A stretch of DNA of 64,000 bases, taken from the NCBI GenBank assembly GCA_015075105.1, contig JABTUZ010000002.1, positions 1,102,001 through 1,166,000 of the forward strand, given 5' to 3'. The DNA comes from Leptospiraceae bacterium (lineage in GTDB: Bacteria > Spirochaetota > Leptospiria > Leptospirales > Leptospiraceae). Below the pieces are notes generated by a model, which did no database searches, was not told the origin of the DNA, and saw nothing but the letters and a program-made list of their open reading frames with translations. The first letter of the stretch is position 1. Each line of letters opens with the position of its first letter. Shown here piece by piece: positions 23,429 through 31,522 of the stretch. A program made the translations under genes and the position numbers.

Positions 23429-23872
23429 CTAAGAATCCTTCTTTACAAGCTTCAGAATCGCTTGGTTTTTGGGCTTCACTTTGGGCAGTTGTAAAAGGCT
23501 TTCGAGTCCCCTCTTTGAAAAAATTTCAACAGGATTATTCAACACCATCACAGATAGGGGCAATATCTTCTTTCCTAAATCGCCAAAATACTGATGATTT
23601 TCATCAGCTTCAACTAGATTTAGAAAACCGGATATTAAAGTGCAGGCGACAGCTTCTAAATAAACAAGGTCTCCCAAAACCTCGGAAGAGCAAATCCCGC
23701 AGTAATTCCCGGGTCGTGAAACAAAGTCTTGCCCGCAGTGAGGGCAACCTACAATGACCGGCCATTTACAGTTTGTACAAAAAAGAATGCCGGGTTCGTT
23801 CTCAACCATGGAGAATTCCATGATATGTGAGCATTGCATGTTTGGACATATTGCAAACTTGGAATTTTCCAC
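23429..23872 (-). CDS. Zinc-ribbon protein on the opposite strand
   Basis: This 147-residue protein begins with GTG at 23,872 and contains three Cys pairs (CPNMQC, CTNC / CPHCGQ, YCGIC) within residues ~9-65, the signature of double zinc ribbons. A helical C-terminal part follows. It is antisense to a plus-strand open frame of 110 codons whose product has no recognisable pattern, so the minus-strand reading is preferred. A TATAGA element ends about 6 bases upstream of GTG, so a leaderless message is possible. It interrupts the rightward early operon. Confidence 0.6.
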   Translation of the reverse strand: MENSKFAICPNMQCSHIMEFSMVENEPGILFCTNCKWPVIVGCPHCGQDFVSRPGNYCGICSSEVLGDLVYLEAVACTLISGFLNLVEADENHQYFGDLGKKILPLSVMVLNNPVEIFSKRGLESLLQLPKVKPKNQAILKLVKKDS

Positions 23873-23926
23873 AGTTCTATATTCACGAAATCAAATTACA
23901 AGGCAATCACAAAACAGGAGGTCCGT

Positions 23927-24166
23927 ATGAAGTGCAACCATCCGGAATTGACCCCAAGGGAATACGTGGCAGAACTCATTGAGATGATTGCAGGGGATTA
24001 TGGGTTCACTAGGCTCGACCGTTTGATGAATCCCAGAATCGAAAAAATTCTCACGAGGCTTGCTATCATGGACCTGTTCATGATGGAAACGGAAAAGGAA
24101 AACGAGTTTTGCGAATGGGTAAAACGAAATTTAGCAATCGACAAAAAGGAGAACGCAAATGGCTAA
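23927..24166 (+). CDS. Small early phage protein
   Basis: ATG at 23,927 follows a strong AGGAGG site. The 79-residue helical protein (MKCNHPELTPREYVAELIEM; REYVAELIEMIAGDYGFTR) ends in acidic/basic residues. It shares an early operon with the following small genes by 8-base overlap. No domain recognised. Confidence 0.55.
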   Translation: MKCNHPELTPREYVAELIEMIAGDYGFTRLDRLMNPRIEKILTRLAIMDLFMMETEKENEFCEWVKRNLAIDKKENANG

Positions 24167-24446
24167 CACGAAAAAAGAGGACAGGGTTTCTCACAACTTC
24201 GCGGTTATTCACTACAGAACACTCCGTGAAGACGGATTGAATTACAATAGAATATTCGATATTTGCTGGAAGCGGATACCGGAAGCGCTGACCAAAAAAC
24301 TGAACTGCATAGAGCTTATAGAATATATCAACCTGCATATTTTACCGAAGGTTGTATCCGAACAAAAGGCTCTTCAATCTGCTCCTTCCGCAAGACCCTA
24401 TTCAAGGGAATCGGCAAGAAAATCCACCCTAGAGGTTTTCGCATGA
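24159..24446 (+). CDS. Small early phage protein
   Basis: 95 residues, overlapping its neighbour upstream by 8 bases and ending ATGA with the next gene. Contains NYNRIFDICWKRIPEALTKK and a Ser/Arg-rich C-terminus. It could be a DNA-binding or accessory early protein; no domain recognised. Frame and spacing support expression. Confidence 0.55.
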   Translation: MANTKKEDRVSHNFAVIHYRTLREDGLNYNRIFDICWKRIPEALTKKLNCIELIEYINLHILPKVVSEQKALQSAPSARPYSRESARKSTLEVFA

Positions 24447-24673
24447 ATTTATTGTCAGCACAGCAACCAGCATTTGGGGAGACAGCTCCCCCGATTTTTT
24501 CCAAACGGAGAACAGTCAGAAATTTCTTGAGCGTCAGCATGGGGATGTATTTGGAACCAAAACCCTGCTGCAGAAAAACAGGCGTTACTCGCTACCAGTT
24601 CGGTCTTTGCAAAGCTTGTCTTTTGGAGAGATTTAAACCTCTCAGAAAGATCATAGACGAGGTCAGGGGATGA
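24443..24673 (+). CDS. Cysteine-containing small early protein
   Basis: ATG at 24,443 overlaps the previous stop (ATGA). The 76-residue product has a C-terminal PCCRKTGVTRYQFGLCKACL, a short CxxC-type metal-binding pattern. The frame is open further upstream but without a ribosome binding site. Function unknown. Confidence 0.5.
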   Translation: MNLLSAQQPAFGETAPPIFSKRRTVRNFLSVSMGMYLEPKPCCRKTGVTRYQFGLCKACLLERFKPLRKIIDEVRG

Positions 24674-24679
24674 GAATTG

Positions 24680-25081
24680 TTAATTCAAATTATTATCTTT
24701 TGGGGCTTGCTGCACATTTATTTCAAAAAGCTCTCGCACGTTTGAAGCCACAGTCGCCTCAATGGTGTTGGCTACAAGACACGAAGTTCTTCCAGCCTTC
24801 ATTAATCTCAAACAAAAAAGACGAAAATTGGCAAGCTGGATCAATAGGCTCTTTCGAATATCAAGAGGACCGGTTTTTATGATTTCCCAGCTTCTTTCAA
24901 TTTTGTATTTGTTTGCATTTTTCATAAACAGATACAAAGCCTGCAATTCATTATCATCAATATCAGTAAAATCATCAGAAGATACCGGAAAATTCAGATC
25001 TTCAAGACAATTCTTTTGGAACGCATCAAAGAGCAATCGGAGCGATGAAATTGGCTTTGATACTATAATTATCTTATCCAT
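24680..25081 (-). CDS. Opposite-strand gene in the early operon
   Basis: This 133-residue helical protein (MDKIIIVSKPISSLRLLFDA ... QAPKDNNLN) has its own predicted promoter on the minus strand: TTGACG (25,116-25,111), a 17-base spacer and AATATT (25,093-25,088). The start would fall on the ATG, so the message is leaderless. This is a better call than the competing 70-codon plus-strand frame. No domain found. It is a candidate 'moron': a gene expressed from the lysogen. Confidence 0.55.
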   Translation of the reverse strand: MDKIIIVSKPISSLRLLFDAFQKNCLEDLNFPVSSDDFTDIDDNELQALYLFMKNANKYKIERSWEIIKTGPLDIRKSLLIQLANFRLFCLRLMKAGRTSCLVANTIEATVASNVRELFEINVQQAPKDNNLN

Positions 25082-25138
25082 TTTTCAAATATTCACCACA
25101 CTCACTCATTCGTCAATTCTCAAACCGGAGGTTATGTA

Positions 25139-25351
25139 ATGTCCCAAAACAGTATACCAGAAGAAGTTCTGAAGAAAATAGAACTAATTCGAAGAAATCT
25201 ACTTTTGTCACCAATTCCAGCCGAGAAGACACTTGTTATCGCACTTGCTCAAGCGTTTGTCTTTATTGAAAAAAAAGGGCTGAACGATGAGTGGGTTAAA
25301 TTCAATTCAATCACTCCTGAAAATCCTCCAACTACAGGAGAAAAATCATGA
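25139..25351 (+). CDS. Small early phage protein
   Basis: 70-residue helical protein (MSQNSIPEEVLKKIELIRRN) preceded by a GGAGG site and overlapping the next gene (ATGA). No recognised domain. Likely part of the early operon leading to the transposase. Confidence 0.55.
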   Translation: MSQNSIPEEVLKKIELIRRNLLLSPIPAEKTLVIALAQAFVFIEKKGLNDEWVKFNSITPENPPTTGEKS

Positions 25352-25848
25352 ATTCCGACAAAGAGGTTGACGTTCTGTTTTTAAAATCAATCCAAAACGT
25401 CAACCTGTCAGGGAAAACTCTCCCCGAAAAACTCAGATTTTTGATGTGGGGAAAACCGCGAAAAACAATTTCGGCGTTATCAAATAAATATTCTCTATCA
25501 AAAGAAATATTTTCCAAAGTTATCAAAGGGATCAAAAAATCCAAGCGCATAGAATCGATTTTGCAGGATGAGTGGGGTTTATCTCTATCAGAAATCAGGG
25601 AGATTATCCTTGAACATATTCAAAGACTGGAATCAGGAAATCCAATTTCAGACGAGGAGTTGTATGTCTGGCGAAATATTCATACATCCAAGATGAATGG
25701 AATGGAGCCGGAATTTGGAATTCAGATGCTAAAGCACTTGGACGGATTAAGTAGCGGAGGAGCCGGAATTATTTTCGCGCCACTCTATTACATACGTAAG
25801 CAGAAACGGGATTGGTATTACCGAAACCGCAAGAGGTCTGTCGCATGA
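25348..25848 (+). CDS. Early phage protein
   Basis: 166-residue protein, overlapping both neighbours by 4 bases. N-terminal helices (KTISALSNKYSLSKEIFSKV) could be DNA-binding. The C-terminal basic part reads RKQKRDWYYRNRKRS. Function not recognised. The 25,139-26,393 group is a tightly coupled run leading to the transposase. Confidence 0.5.
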   Translation: MNSDKEVDVLFLKSIQNVNLSGKTLPEKLRFLMWGKPRKTISALSNKYSLSKEIFSKVIKGIKKSKRIESILQDEWGLSLSEIREIILEHIQRLESGNPISDEELYVWRNIHTSKMNGMEPEFGIQMLKHLDGLSSGGAGIIFAPLYYIRKQKRDWYYRNRKRSVA

Positions 25849-26393
25849 CGTATCTAAAGGTATTGTATTATTTCCTGAAATATCCGGACAGGTTTTGGCT
25901 GGCCATGGATTTGTCCCGAATGAGCGGAATTGAACTTCGCTCGGTTTACCGGGCAATCGGGAAATTGAAAGAGCACCATCTTATATGCGATCATTCCAAG
26001 CTGTATTATCTGAATGCGGAAATCATATCTCATCTTTACGGAAAAAAAACAGAGCTTCGGAAAAAACTGGAAAACGGTTCTACGGTCGAAGCATTCAAAA
26101 TCATCTACAAAAAATACGATTTGGAACTTCTTCTGGCGAAGCACTTTATCGCAGATCCACACGGGGAGTGGACAGCCTCAGAGCTATCTTTACTTTACGG
26201 CAGACCGAACTCAACGGTTCAGTCAGCTCTGGAAAAAATGCAAATCTTACAAATCATCAAGGAGGACAGGACAGAACACGAAACCAACAGAACAAACCCG
26301 ATAAACTATCGTCTCGATGCGATTCTATCGGCTAATCTTTCATCGAAAAAAAACTATTTAATGGAACGAATACAGGAGATGGAAAATGTCTGA
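25845..26393 (+). CDS. Winged-helix early regulator
   Basis: ATG at 25,845 overlaps the previous stop (ATGA). The 182-residue protein holds two helix-turn-helix-like segments: FWLAMDLSRMSGIELRSVYR and TASELSLLYGRPNSTVQSAL, a winged-helix layout as in ArsR-type or Rep-like regulators. It is located upstream of the transposase. A role in controlling early genes or replication is inferred. Confidence 0.55.
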   Translation: MTYLKVLYYFLKYPDRFWLAMDLSRMSGIELRSVYRAIGKLKEHHLICDHSKLYYLNAEIISHLYGKKTELRKKLENGSTVEAFKIIYKKYDLELLLAKHFIADPHGEWTASELSLLYGRPNSTVQSALEKMQILQIIKEDRTEHETNRTNPINYRLDAILSANLSSKKNYLMERIQEMENV

Positions 26394-27198
26394 AAAAAAT
26401 GTAAATGTAATATCGCCTTATGAACCGCGAAAAGATTTAGCGATTGATTCGCCGGAAGAGAGGAAATTCCGTGCAGGAGAGCTGATGCTCCGGCTGAAAA
26501 ACTCGATGACTGAAATGGTTGTGGCTCTCAGGGAAATCCGGGACCGACAGCTATTCAAGGAAATGAATTATGCCAGCTTTCAGGATTTTATCGAGCTTGG
26601 ATTTCCTCTGAAACCATATCTCGCAGAAAAAATGCTTCTCATTGCCGACAAGTTCGGAACGGGCGATCAGATTCTGGCACTTGCACAAAGCAGCACGGAT
26701 GAAATGTTTCGTCTCGCAAATCAGGGCATATCTGATAATATCGACGAGGAAGGAATTGTCACTCTCAAAGACGGAACCAAGCAACACATTAAAGAATTGA
26801 TTTCTGATTTAAAAAAGGAAAACAAACAACTGAAAAACAGACTCACCAAAAAAGAAGAACTCATCCAGAAACAAAGCGAAGAGATTCAAAAATCAAATAC
26901 GATCATTGAGGAGATTTCGCACAAGACCGGACTGACCGAAGAAGAGATTCAGGCGATAGCGCAGAAGAAAGAAGCTCTTGGAATGATTGACCGAGCGATT
27001 GCAGAGGTAACGAAATTTGTCTCTCAGATAAACAGCCATGTCCCAAGACATTTGAATTCGGAAAAGCCGGAAGAAAACACGGAGATTATCGCAAGGATTT
27101 CAACTCTCTATGAGGTTCTGAAAATTTCCGAAGCCAACCTGAACAAAACCTGGGAAACGGAGATCTTCGAGTTCAGTCAGAACAAGAGCGTAGCGTGA
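26386..27198 (+). CDS. Coiled-coil early protein upstream of the transposase
   Basis: This 270-residue protein has a globular N-terminal half (residues 1-150; includes FRAGELMLRLKNSMTEMVVA) and a long charged coiled coil (residues ~140-190, KKENKQLKNRLTKKEELIQK). An AGGAG site precedes the ATG. Its stop overlaps the start frame of the transposase gene. No catalytic motif. It could assist transposition, replication or partition; the family is not identified. Confidence 0.55.
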   Translation: MSEKNVNVISPYEPRKDLAIDSPEERKFRAGELMLRLKNSMTEMVVALREIRDRQLFKEMNYASFQDFIELGFPLKPYLAEKMLLIADKFGTGDQILALAQSSTDEMFRLANQGISDNIDEEGIVTLKDGTKQHIKELISDLKKENKQLKNRLTKKEELIQKQSEEIQKSNTIIEEISHKTGLTEEEIQAIAQKKEALGMIDRAIAEVTKFVSQINSHVPRHLNSEKPEENTEIIARISTLYEVLKISEANLNKTWETEIFEFSQNKSVA

Positions 27199-27215
27199 AA
27201 CAGAAGGAGACTCGA

Positions 27216-28898
27216 ATGAAAACATTGGATGCATCCGTTATGAATCGTCTTTTTTCGGAATATGAAAATTCTTTTTTGAAAAAAGACAAAAAAGCAAAAG
27301 GGATAATTCTGGATGAATTCGAGTCTCTTTTCAACGCAGACAGGGGAGTGTTTTACAGAGCGTGGAAAAAATACTGCAAAGAGAGATCGATTCTGACCGC
27401 GTGCAATATTAAGCGAACGAAGAAATCCAGATTATCTCCGGAACGTCAGGCGAAACGCAAAGAAGAACTTCTCAATCTTGCGGCTACCAAGGAGCATTTC
27501 AGAGGAACTCCGACCGAAATTACTTCGAAGATTATCAATCCTGAACAATACACGGAAATTGGAGGTTTGTCAACCTCTCAGAAAAATAGACTTCTCCGAG
27601 CCGAAGGAATCTCCACACCCATGATGGCTCAGAGAAAACCTTCCACTTCGTGGGTCTGCGAATATTCGAATCAACTCTTTATGGTAGACGCCTCACCGAT
27701 GGAAGCAATTTTTTTGAATTTCGACAATGAATTGAAATACGATAAGGAAATCAATTTCAAGGACAAGCACGTAAGTGAGATTCTCGTCCAGAAGAAACTC
27801 AGGAAAGTGTGGGTTTATTATCTCGTCGATATTTATTCACGAGCGTATCTCGTATATGCGGTTGCAGATTTGCCATCAGGCGAAAATTCAAAGTATCTCG
27901 GAGAGAATACAATCGGCTGGCGTAAAGCTTTCACGTATGCGTTCTTGCCGAAAAACTCCCGGATTCCCATGGAAGGCGTCCCTGATGGAGTTTACTCCGA
28001 TCAGGGTTCTGGTTTAATTTCTAATGACTCAAAAAGTTTTCTGACAACACTCAATCCGGAAATGTGGATTGAAACTCATGTCGCAAAACATCCCTGGGCG
28101 AAAGGTCCGGTGGAGTCGAGAATCGGAGCGTGGAAAAGAACGATTGAAAAATTTTTCACGAGAGAGCTTGTAAAGAATTTCGATGATCTTCAACAGAGAA
28201 TAGAGGATTTTGTTGTCTGGGATAACGAGCGGAAAGGATTTTTTCAGAAATGGATTTCCGGGACGAAAGATCATCCGATAAGGAAAGTCTCACAGAAAAA
28301 TATCGACGATGCTACAGTCACACTGATAGACAGAATCGTAAACACTTATCAGTGCGTTAGTATCGAAGGAAGAAAATATTATATACCGGATGATGTTCCG
28401 GTCGGAGCCAAAGTTGACATCTATCGCAGAGGAGATCAAATTTATGCGCAGCTTCCTGATAATACAATCTCAGTTCTTGATCCGGCAGGACCTGTTTCTC
28501 ATGGAATCGGATACAAGTCATTAGACGGAAGGGGAATCAAACTTTCCGAGAGACTGCAAAACGTTGAGGAAGTTAAAACAAGAGCCAAGAGCGCCGGAAA
28601 AAATCTCACATTCGACAACATCCGTCCGGAATCAACTCCCAATATCGGATTCATCCCTGCAAGAGGAGAAAAAATCGAGACTCACTCGGTTCTTCCCCCT
28701 GATAGTTTTGCAACTGCAAAGGATGCTCTGAATTATTTTACCAACGAAACCGGGATCACTCGGGAAGAATCCACAGATATATTTAACGACCTTGAAGGAT
28801 ACTTTAAAGTCTGCGAAAAGAAATTCGGAAAAATTCCGAGCGATTACGTGATAGAGATCGTGAATCACTACGCGAAGCTGACGGGCACGGAAGGCTAA
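27216..28898 (+). CDS. DDE transposase (MuA-type, rve fold)
   Basis: Start at ATG 27,216, after a strong GAAGGAGA site (a GTG lies 21 bases upstream). The 560-residue protein has a DNA-binding N-terminal region, then an rve-type catalytic core. The putative DDE residues are Asp158 (FMVDASPME), Asp262 (GVYSDQGSGL) and Glu300 (KGPVESRIG). A C-terminal beta-barrel-like region follows (VSIEGRKYYIPDDVPVGAKV). It is slightly shorter than MuA (663). It inserts the phage and copies it by replicative transposition. MuB-type genes follow 45 bases downstream. Confidence 0.9.
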   Translation: MKTLDASVMNRLFSEYENSFLKKDKKAKGIILDEFESLFNADRGVFYRAWKKYCKERSILTACNIKRTKKSRLSPERQAKRKEELLNLAATKEHFRGTPTEITSKIINPEQYTEIGGLSTSQKNRLLRAEGISTPMMAQRKPSTSWVCEYSNQLFMVDASPMEAIFLNFDNELKYDKEINFKDKHVSEILVQKKLRKVWVYYLVDIYSRAYLVYAVADLPSGENSKYLGENTIGWRKAFTYAFLPKNSRIPMEGVPDGVYSDQGSGLISNDSKSFLTTLNPEMWIETHVAKHPWAKGPVESRIGAWKRTIEKFFTRELVKNFDDLQQRIEDFVVWDNERKGFFQKWISGTKDHPIRKVSQKNIDDATVTLIDRIVNTYQCVSIEGRKYYIPDDVPVGAKVDIYRRGDQIYAQLPDNTISVLDPAGPVSHGIGYKSLDGRGIKLSERLQNVEEVKTRAKSAGKNLTFDNIRPESTPNIGFIPARGEKIETHSVLPPDSFATAKDALNYFTNETGITREESTDIFNDLEGYFKVCEKKFGKIPSDYVIEIVNHYAKLTGTEG

Positions 28899-28943
28899 AG
28901 TTTACTATGCGAAAAGAACAAACAAAAATACAGGAGCTATAAA

Positions 28944-29291
28944 ATGCAAACAGAGGAAAAATTTATCAAAACAGAAAATGCCGGCAGGATCATGGACGCA
29001 TCTTCGCAAGCAGTAGAAAAGAACGGATGGCTGGTTGTAATGGGACAACCGGGAACAGGCAAGTCCACCATTTACCAGGAGCTTATCAGGTTCTGGAAGA
29101 GCTATCCGAATAAATTTATTTTGATCGAAACGAAATCCTTCAAGCTCGTACAAACCAGGACAAACATTCTCATGAAGAGAATCATCAAGGCAATTAACCC
29201 GGATGAGCACGCGCCCGGCGATATTGAAACACGATACGAGAAATTCTCAGGAATTGTCTTATCGATGCGTATAGTAGAAAAAAGAAAGTGA
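28944..29291 (+). CDS. MuB-type AAA ATPase, N-terminal part (Walker A)
   Basis: This 115-codon frame carries a Walker A, MGQPGTGKSTI (residues ~33-43), and a following helical region. It stops TGA at 29,289-29,291, in the middle of the ATPase core. The next frame supplies Walker B. Together they make 321 residues, the size of MuB (312). MuB binds DNA and delivers target DNA to the transposase. Whether this is two polypeptides, a frameshift product or a broken gene is open. Confidence 0.7.
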   Translation: MQTEEKFIKTENAGRIMDASSQAVEKNGWLVVMGQPGTGKSTIYQELIRFWKSYPNKFILIETKSFKLVQTRTNILMKRIIKAINPDEHAPGDIETRYEKFSGIVLSMRIVEKRK

Positions 29292-29908
29292 TTCTGCTTT
29301 TTGATGAGGCTCAGGATTTGAACACAGTTACTTTCCGCGAGCTGAAAAAACTCCATGAACTGAACGGTATGGGAAAGAAAAATCTTTTTTCGATAATCAT
29401 GTTTGCAAAAAGCACAGTCGGCTTTGAGTCGGTTTTTAACAATCGGGAACTTGGACACAGGATCTGGGTGGAAAGCATGAAGCAGACCAAACCGAAGGAA
29501 ATATTTCAGATCGCAGAAGAATGCTTTGAGCTAAAATTCAAAGACACGAAGGACGGTAATCAAGCGAAGTCCAAATTCCTGGAAGTGATCGATGGATACC
29601 CGGTTACAATAGAACATATTGCAGGGCTACTCTACAGGATTCCCGGCTTTGACGGAAATGTTACCGTGGAAGCAATGCGGAAGTCTTCCTTCCTTAAACA
29701 TAAAATCGATATGGAATATTACAAGATAACCCAAAGAGAAATCCGGGATTATCTGAAAGCAAAAGGTACACCTGTATCGCTCGGTGCGATTAACAACACT
29801 CTCAATGGAGTTAAATCAGACGAACGGGTCGAATCCAGCCTGAGAGAAATAATCGCTCAAAAACAGGAAGCGTTAGGTGAAACCCCTTACATGAGAAAGT
29901 CGGCTTAA
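29288..29908 (+). CDS. MuB-type AAA ATPase, C-terminal part (Walker B)
   Basis: The frame starts at a GTG (29,288) overlapping the previous TGA as GTGA, a coupling arrangement, and has 206 codons. It begins MILLFDEAQDL, the Walker B plus conserved DEAQ. It ends with a helical DNA-binding-like domain (REIRDYLKAKGTPVSLGAIN, residues ~160-180). Reading across the A6 run (29,278-29,283) by -1 would give Lys-Lys-Val-Ile-Leu-Leu-Phe-Asp, the natural continuation. Confidence 0.7.
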   Translation: MILLFDEAQDLNTVTFRELKKLHELNGMGKKNLFSIIMFAKSTVGFESVFNNRELGHRIWVESMKQTKPKEIFQIAEECFELKFKDTKDGNQAKSKFLEVIDGYPVTIEHIAGLLYRIPGFDGNVTVEAMRKSSFLKHKIDMEYYKITQREIRDYLKAKGTPVSLGAINNTLNGVKSDERVESSLREIIAQKQEALGETPYMRKSA

Positions 29909-29932
29909 TTTTTAGGCAAAAAAGGAGAGAAA

Positions 29933-30226
29933 ATGGAGCAGAAAATTACAAACGAATCGGAAAAGAAAGAAGCTCTGAAAAGGCTTGTTGACCTCAACGG
30001 AGAGTTGAAAAAGAAGAACGGGGATATTTCCAAAATTCAGGAAGAGATTAAAACTTTTGAAAGCCAGATAACGGCTGTTCAGGGAAAAATTGCGGAAGCA
30101 AAAAACAGAATTTCTGTTCTGAAAAAGGAAAATCAGGATGAGACAAAAAAATTCCAGAAGGAAGTGGATGAGTTAAAATCTGCGATTGCAGATTACGAAA
30201 TCTCCACTGCCCTGGATGCGGCGTAA
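29933..30226 (+). CDS. Coiled-coil early protein
   Basis: 97 residues, almost entirely charged heptad-like helix (ELKKKNGDISKIQEEIKTFE). An AGGAGAGAAA site precedes the ATG. It lies between the MuB-type gene and the basic microprotein. Such small coiled-coil proteins are common next to Gam in Mu-like phages. Function unknown. Confidence 0.55.
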   Translation: MEQKITNESEKKEALKRLVDLNGELKKKNGDISKIQEEIKTFESQITAVQGKIAEAKNRISVLKKENQDETKKFQKEVDELKSAIADYEISTALDAA

Positions 30227-30237
30227 GGAGGTAACGA

Positions 30238-30384
30238 ATGCCAGCAAAAAAGAAAAAAGCAGTTAAGAAAACAGTCCGGAAGACTTTAAGGAGAAAACCC
30301 AACAAAGTCCCTCCGGCAAAAATTCACAAAACAACTTCAGGAGGAATAGCAGTGGATATTCCGAATGATATGGAGGCAAAATGA
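30238..30384 (+). CDS. Lys/Arg-rich histone-H1-like microprotein (48 aa)
   Basis: ATG at 30,238 follows AAGGAGGTAACGA. The 48 codons end by overlapping the Gam start (ATGA). The N-terminal 25 residues carry about 13 Lys/Arg (MPAKKKKAVKKTVRKTLRRK); the remainder is neutral with GGIAVDIPNDMEAK. It resembles the basic tails of bacterial histone-H1-like proteins and would bind DNA or RNA non-specifically. It could help condense DNA during transposition or assist the nearby Gam. No homologue identified. Confidence 0.6.
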   Translation: MPAKKKKAVKKTVRKTLRRKPNKVPPAKIHKTTSGGIAVDIPNDMEAK

Positions 30385-30965
30385 AAAAGAAGACAGACGA
30401 AACGTTAGTCGATCTTCCGACCAATGTTTACAAAGATCGCGCTGATCTCACCATGGCTGTTGCGAGCCTCGGAGAGACCAAACGCGAAAGGGACAGAATC
30501 AAGAGCGAAACCGACGACCAAATCAGCAAGCTCCAAACAGCCCTCGCAGAACAGTTGAAACCCTTCGACGCAAAAATCCAGCACATTACTGCCGGGATTA
30601 CTCATTTTGTGGCGAAGCATAAATCGGATTTGTTTTCAGATTCGGAGAGAACCTGCAAACTTACATCCGGTGTTTTGCAACTGCGGACAATTCCTGAAAG
30701 CGTCAAAACAAAAACCTCGGCAAAGTTCATCGAAAAAATTCTGACTGAAAACGGACTTTTGGAAAGTTTCAATAAATTTCTCACGAAACTTTCCGGCCTT
30801 TTCATAAGAGTCAAACTTGAACTGAACAAGGAACAAATTCTTGCCGATAAGCAAGGTGCAAAGAAAAAAATCGGGATCGAATTTAATAAAGAGTCTGAAC
30901 GGCTCTACATTAAACCAGGCGAGACCGATGCGGAAATCGAGTCTGAAATGGAAGAGGCCGCATAA
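30381..30965 (+). CDS. gam: Gam-like host-nuclease inhibitor
   Basis: This 194-residue protein resembles Mu Gam (PF07352-type): a long N-terminal coiled coil (GETKRERDRIKSETDDQISK), then a compact C-terminal part (LKLNKEQILADKQGAKKKIG-like helices). Gam binds double-strand DNA ends and protects linear or nicked Mu DNA from host exonucleases; it is a Ku-like fold. Location next to the ATPase and the basic protein fits. The C-terminal acidic end is unusual (ESEMEEAA). Confidence 0.75.
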   Translation: MKKKTDETLVDLPTNVYKDRADLTMAVASLGETKRERDRIKSETDDQISKLQTALAEQLKPFDAKIQHITAGITHFVAKHKSDLFSDSERTCKLTSGVLQLRTIPESVKTKTSAKFIEKILTENGLLESFNKFLTKLSGLFIRVKLELNKEQILADKQGAKKKIGIEFNKESERLYIKPGETDAEIESEMEEAA

Positions 30966-31522
30966 TGGTTTCTCCAACAGATATAACATTCTTCAACCTG
31001 CCCTCCAAAGTGGAGGGCTTTCTTGCTTCCATCGGCCGTAAATACTACCGCGATGTCCGCAAAGAAAGAAACGCCCTGAACGAATTTATGCTACAGAGAG
31101 TTCAGCCCAAAGAAGTTTTCGAACTGGTGAAAAAACTGGTCGCTGTCCGAAATCACCAAAACAACCAGAAAGACAAATTCTGGATTGGTGCGACAGAAAA
31201 CATCTACGGAGCTCTCGCGTATAAAAATCAGATCGAAACCGTTTACGATTCGTTATTCGCTGAAGAAATAAAAAAGGAAGCAGAGAAAGCCGCAAAAAAC
31301 TGGGAGACTTTTTTAACCTGGGCAAAAAAATCTCTTCCTCCCACGACCGCAAACGAACTCAGCTCGCTTAAAATTAAAACTTTGCTCTTACACGATCTGG
31401 ATGACAATAACAAGACAATAGTAACAAATGAAATTTTAGTCTATTCCTGCAACGACACCCTATGGCGCTTCATAGAAGCTTATTTTTTCGACTCCGGTTG
31501 GAAAGTCGGGAGGGTGGTATGA
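30965..31522 (+). CDS. Early phage protein, unknown
   Basis: 185 residues, mixed helical, overlapping both neighbours. The stretch KDKFWIGATENIYGALAYKN and a Trp-rich C-terminus are not from a family I recognise. It lies in the post-Gam region of Mu-like genomes, where accessory (non-essential) early genes reside. Confidence 0.5.
   Translation: MVSPTDITFFNLPSKVEGFLASIGRKYYRDVRKERNALNEFMLQRVQPKEVFELVKKLVAVRNHQNNQKDKFWIGATENIYGALAYKNQIETVYDSLFAEEIKKEAEKAAKNWETFLTWAKKSLPPTTANELSSLKIKTLLLHDLDDNNKTIVTNEILVYSCNDTLWRFIEAYFFDSGWKVGRVV

Noticed and set aside
23425-23757. Plus-strand ORF of 110 codons opposite the zinc-ribbon gene
   Set aside because: The minus-strand frame encodes regular Cys pairs; the plus-strand product has no recognisable pattern.
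24670-24882. Plus-strand 70-codon ORF after the cysteine-containing small gene
   Set aside because: It lies antisense to the 133-codon minus-strand gene, which has a better promoter and coding pattern.
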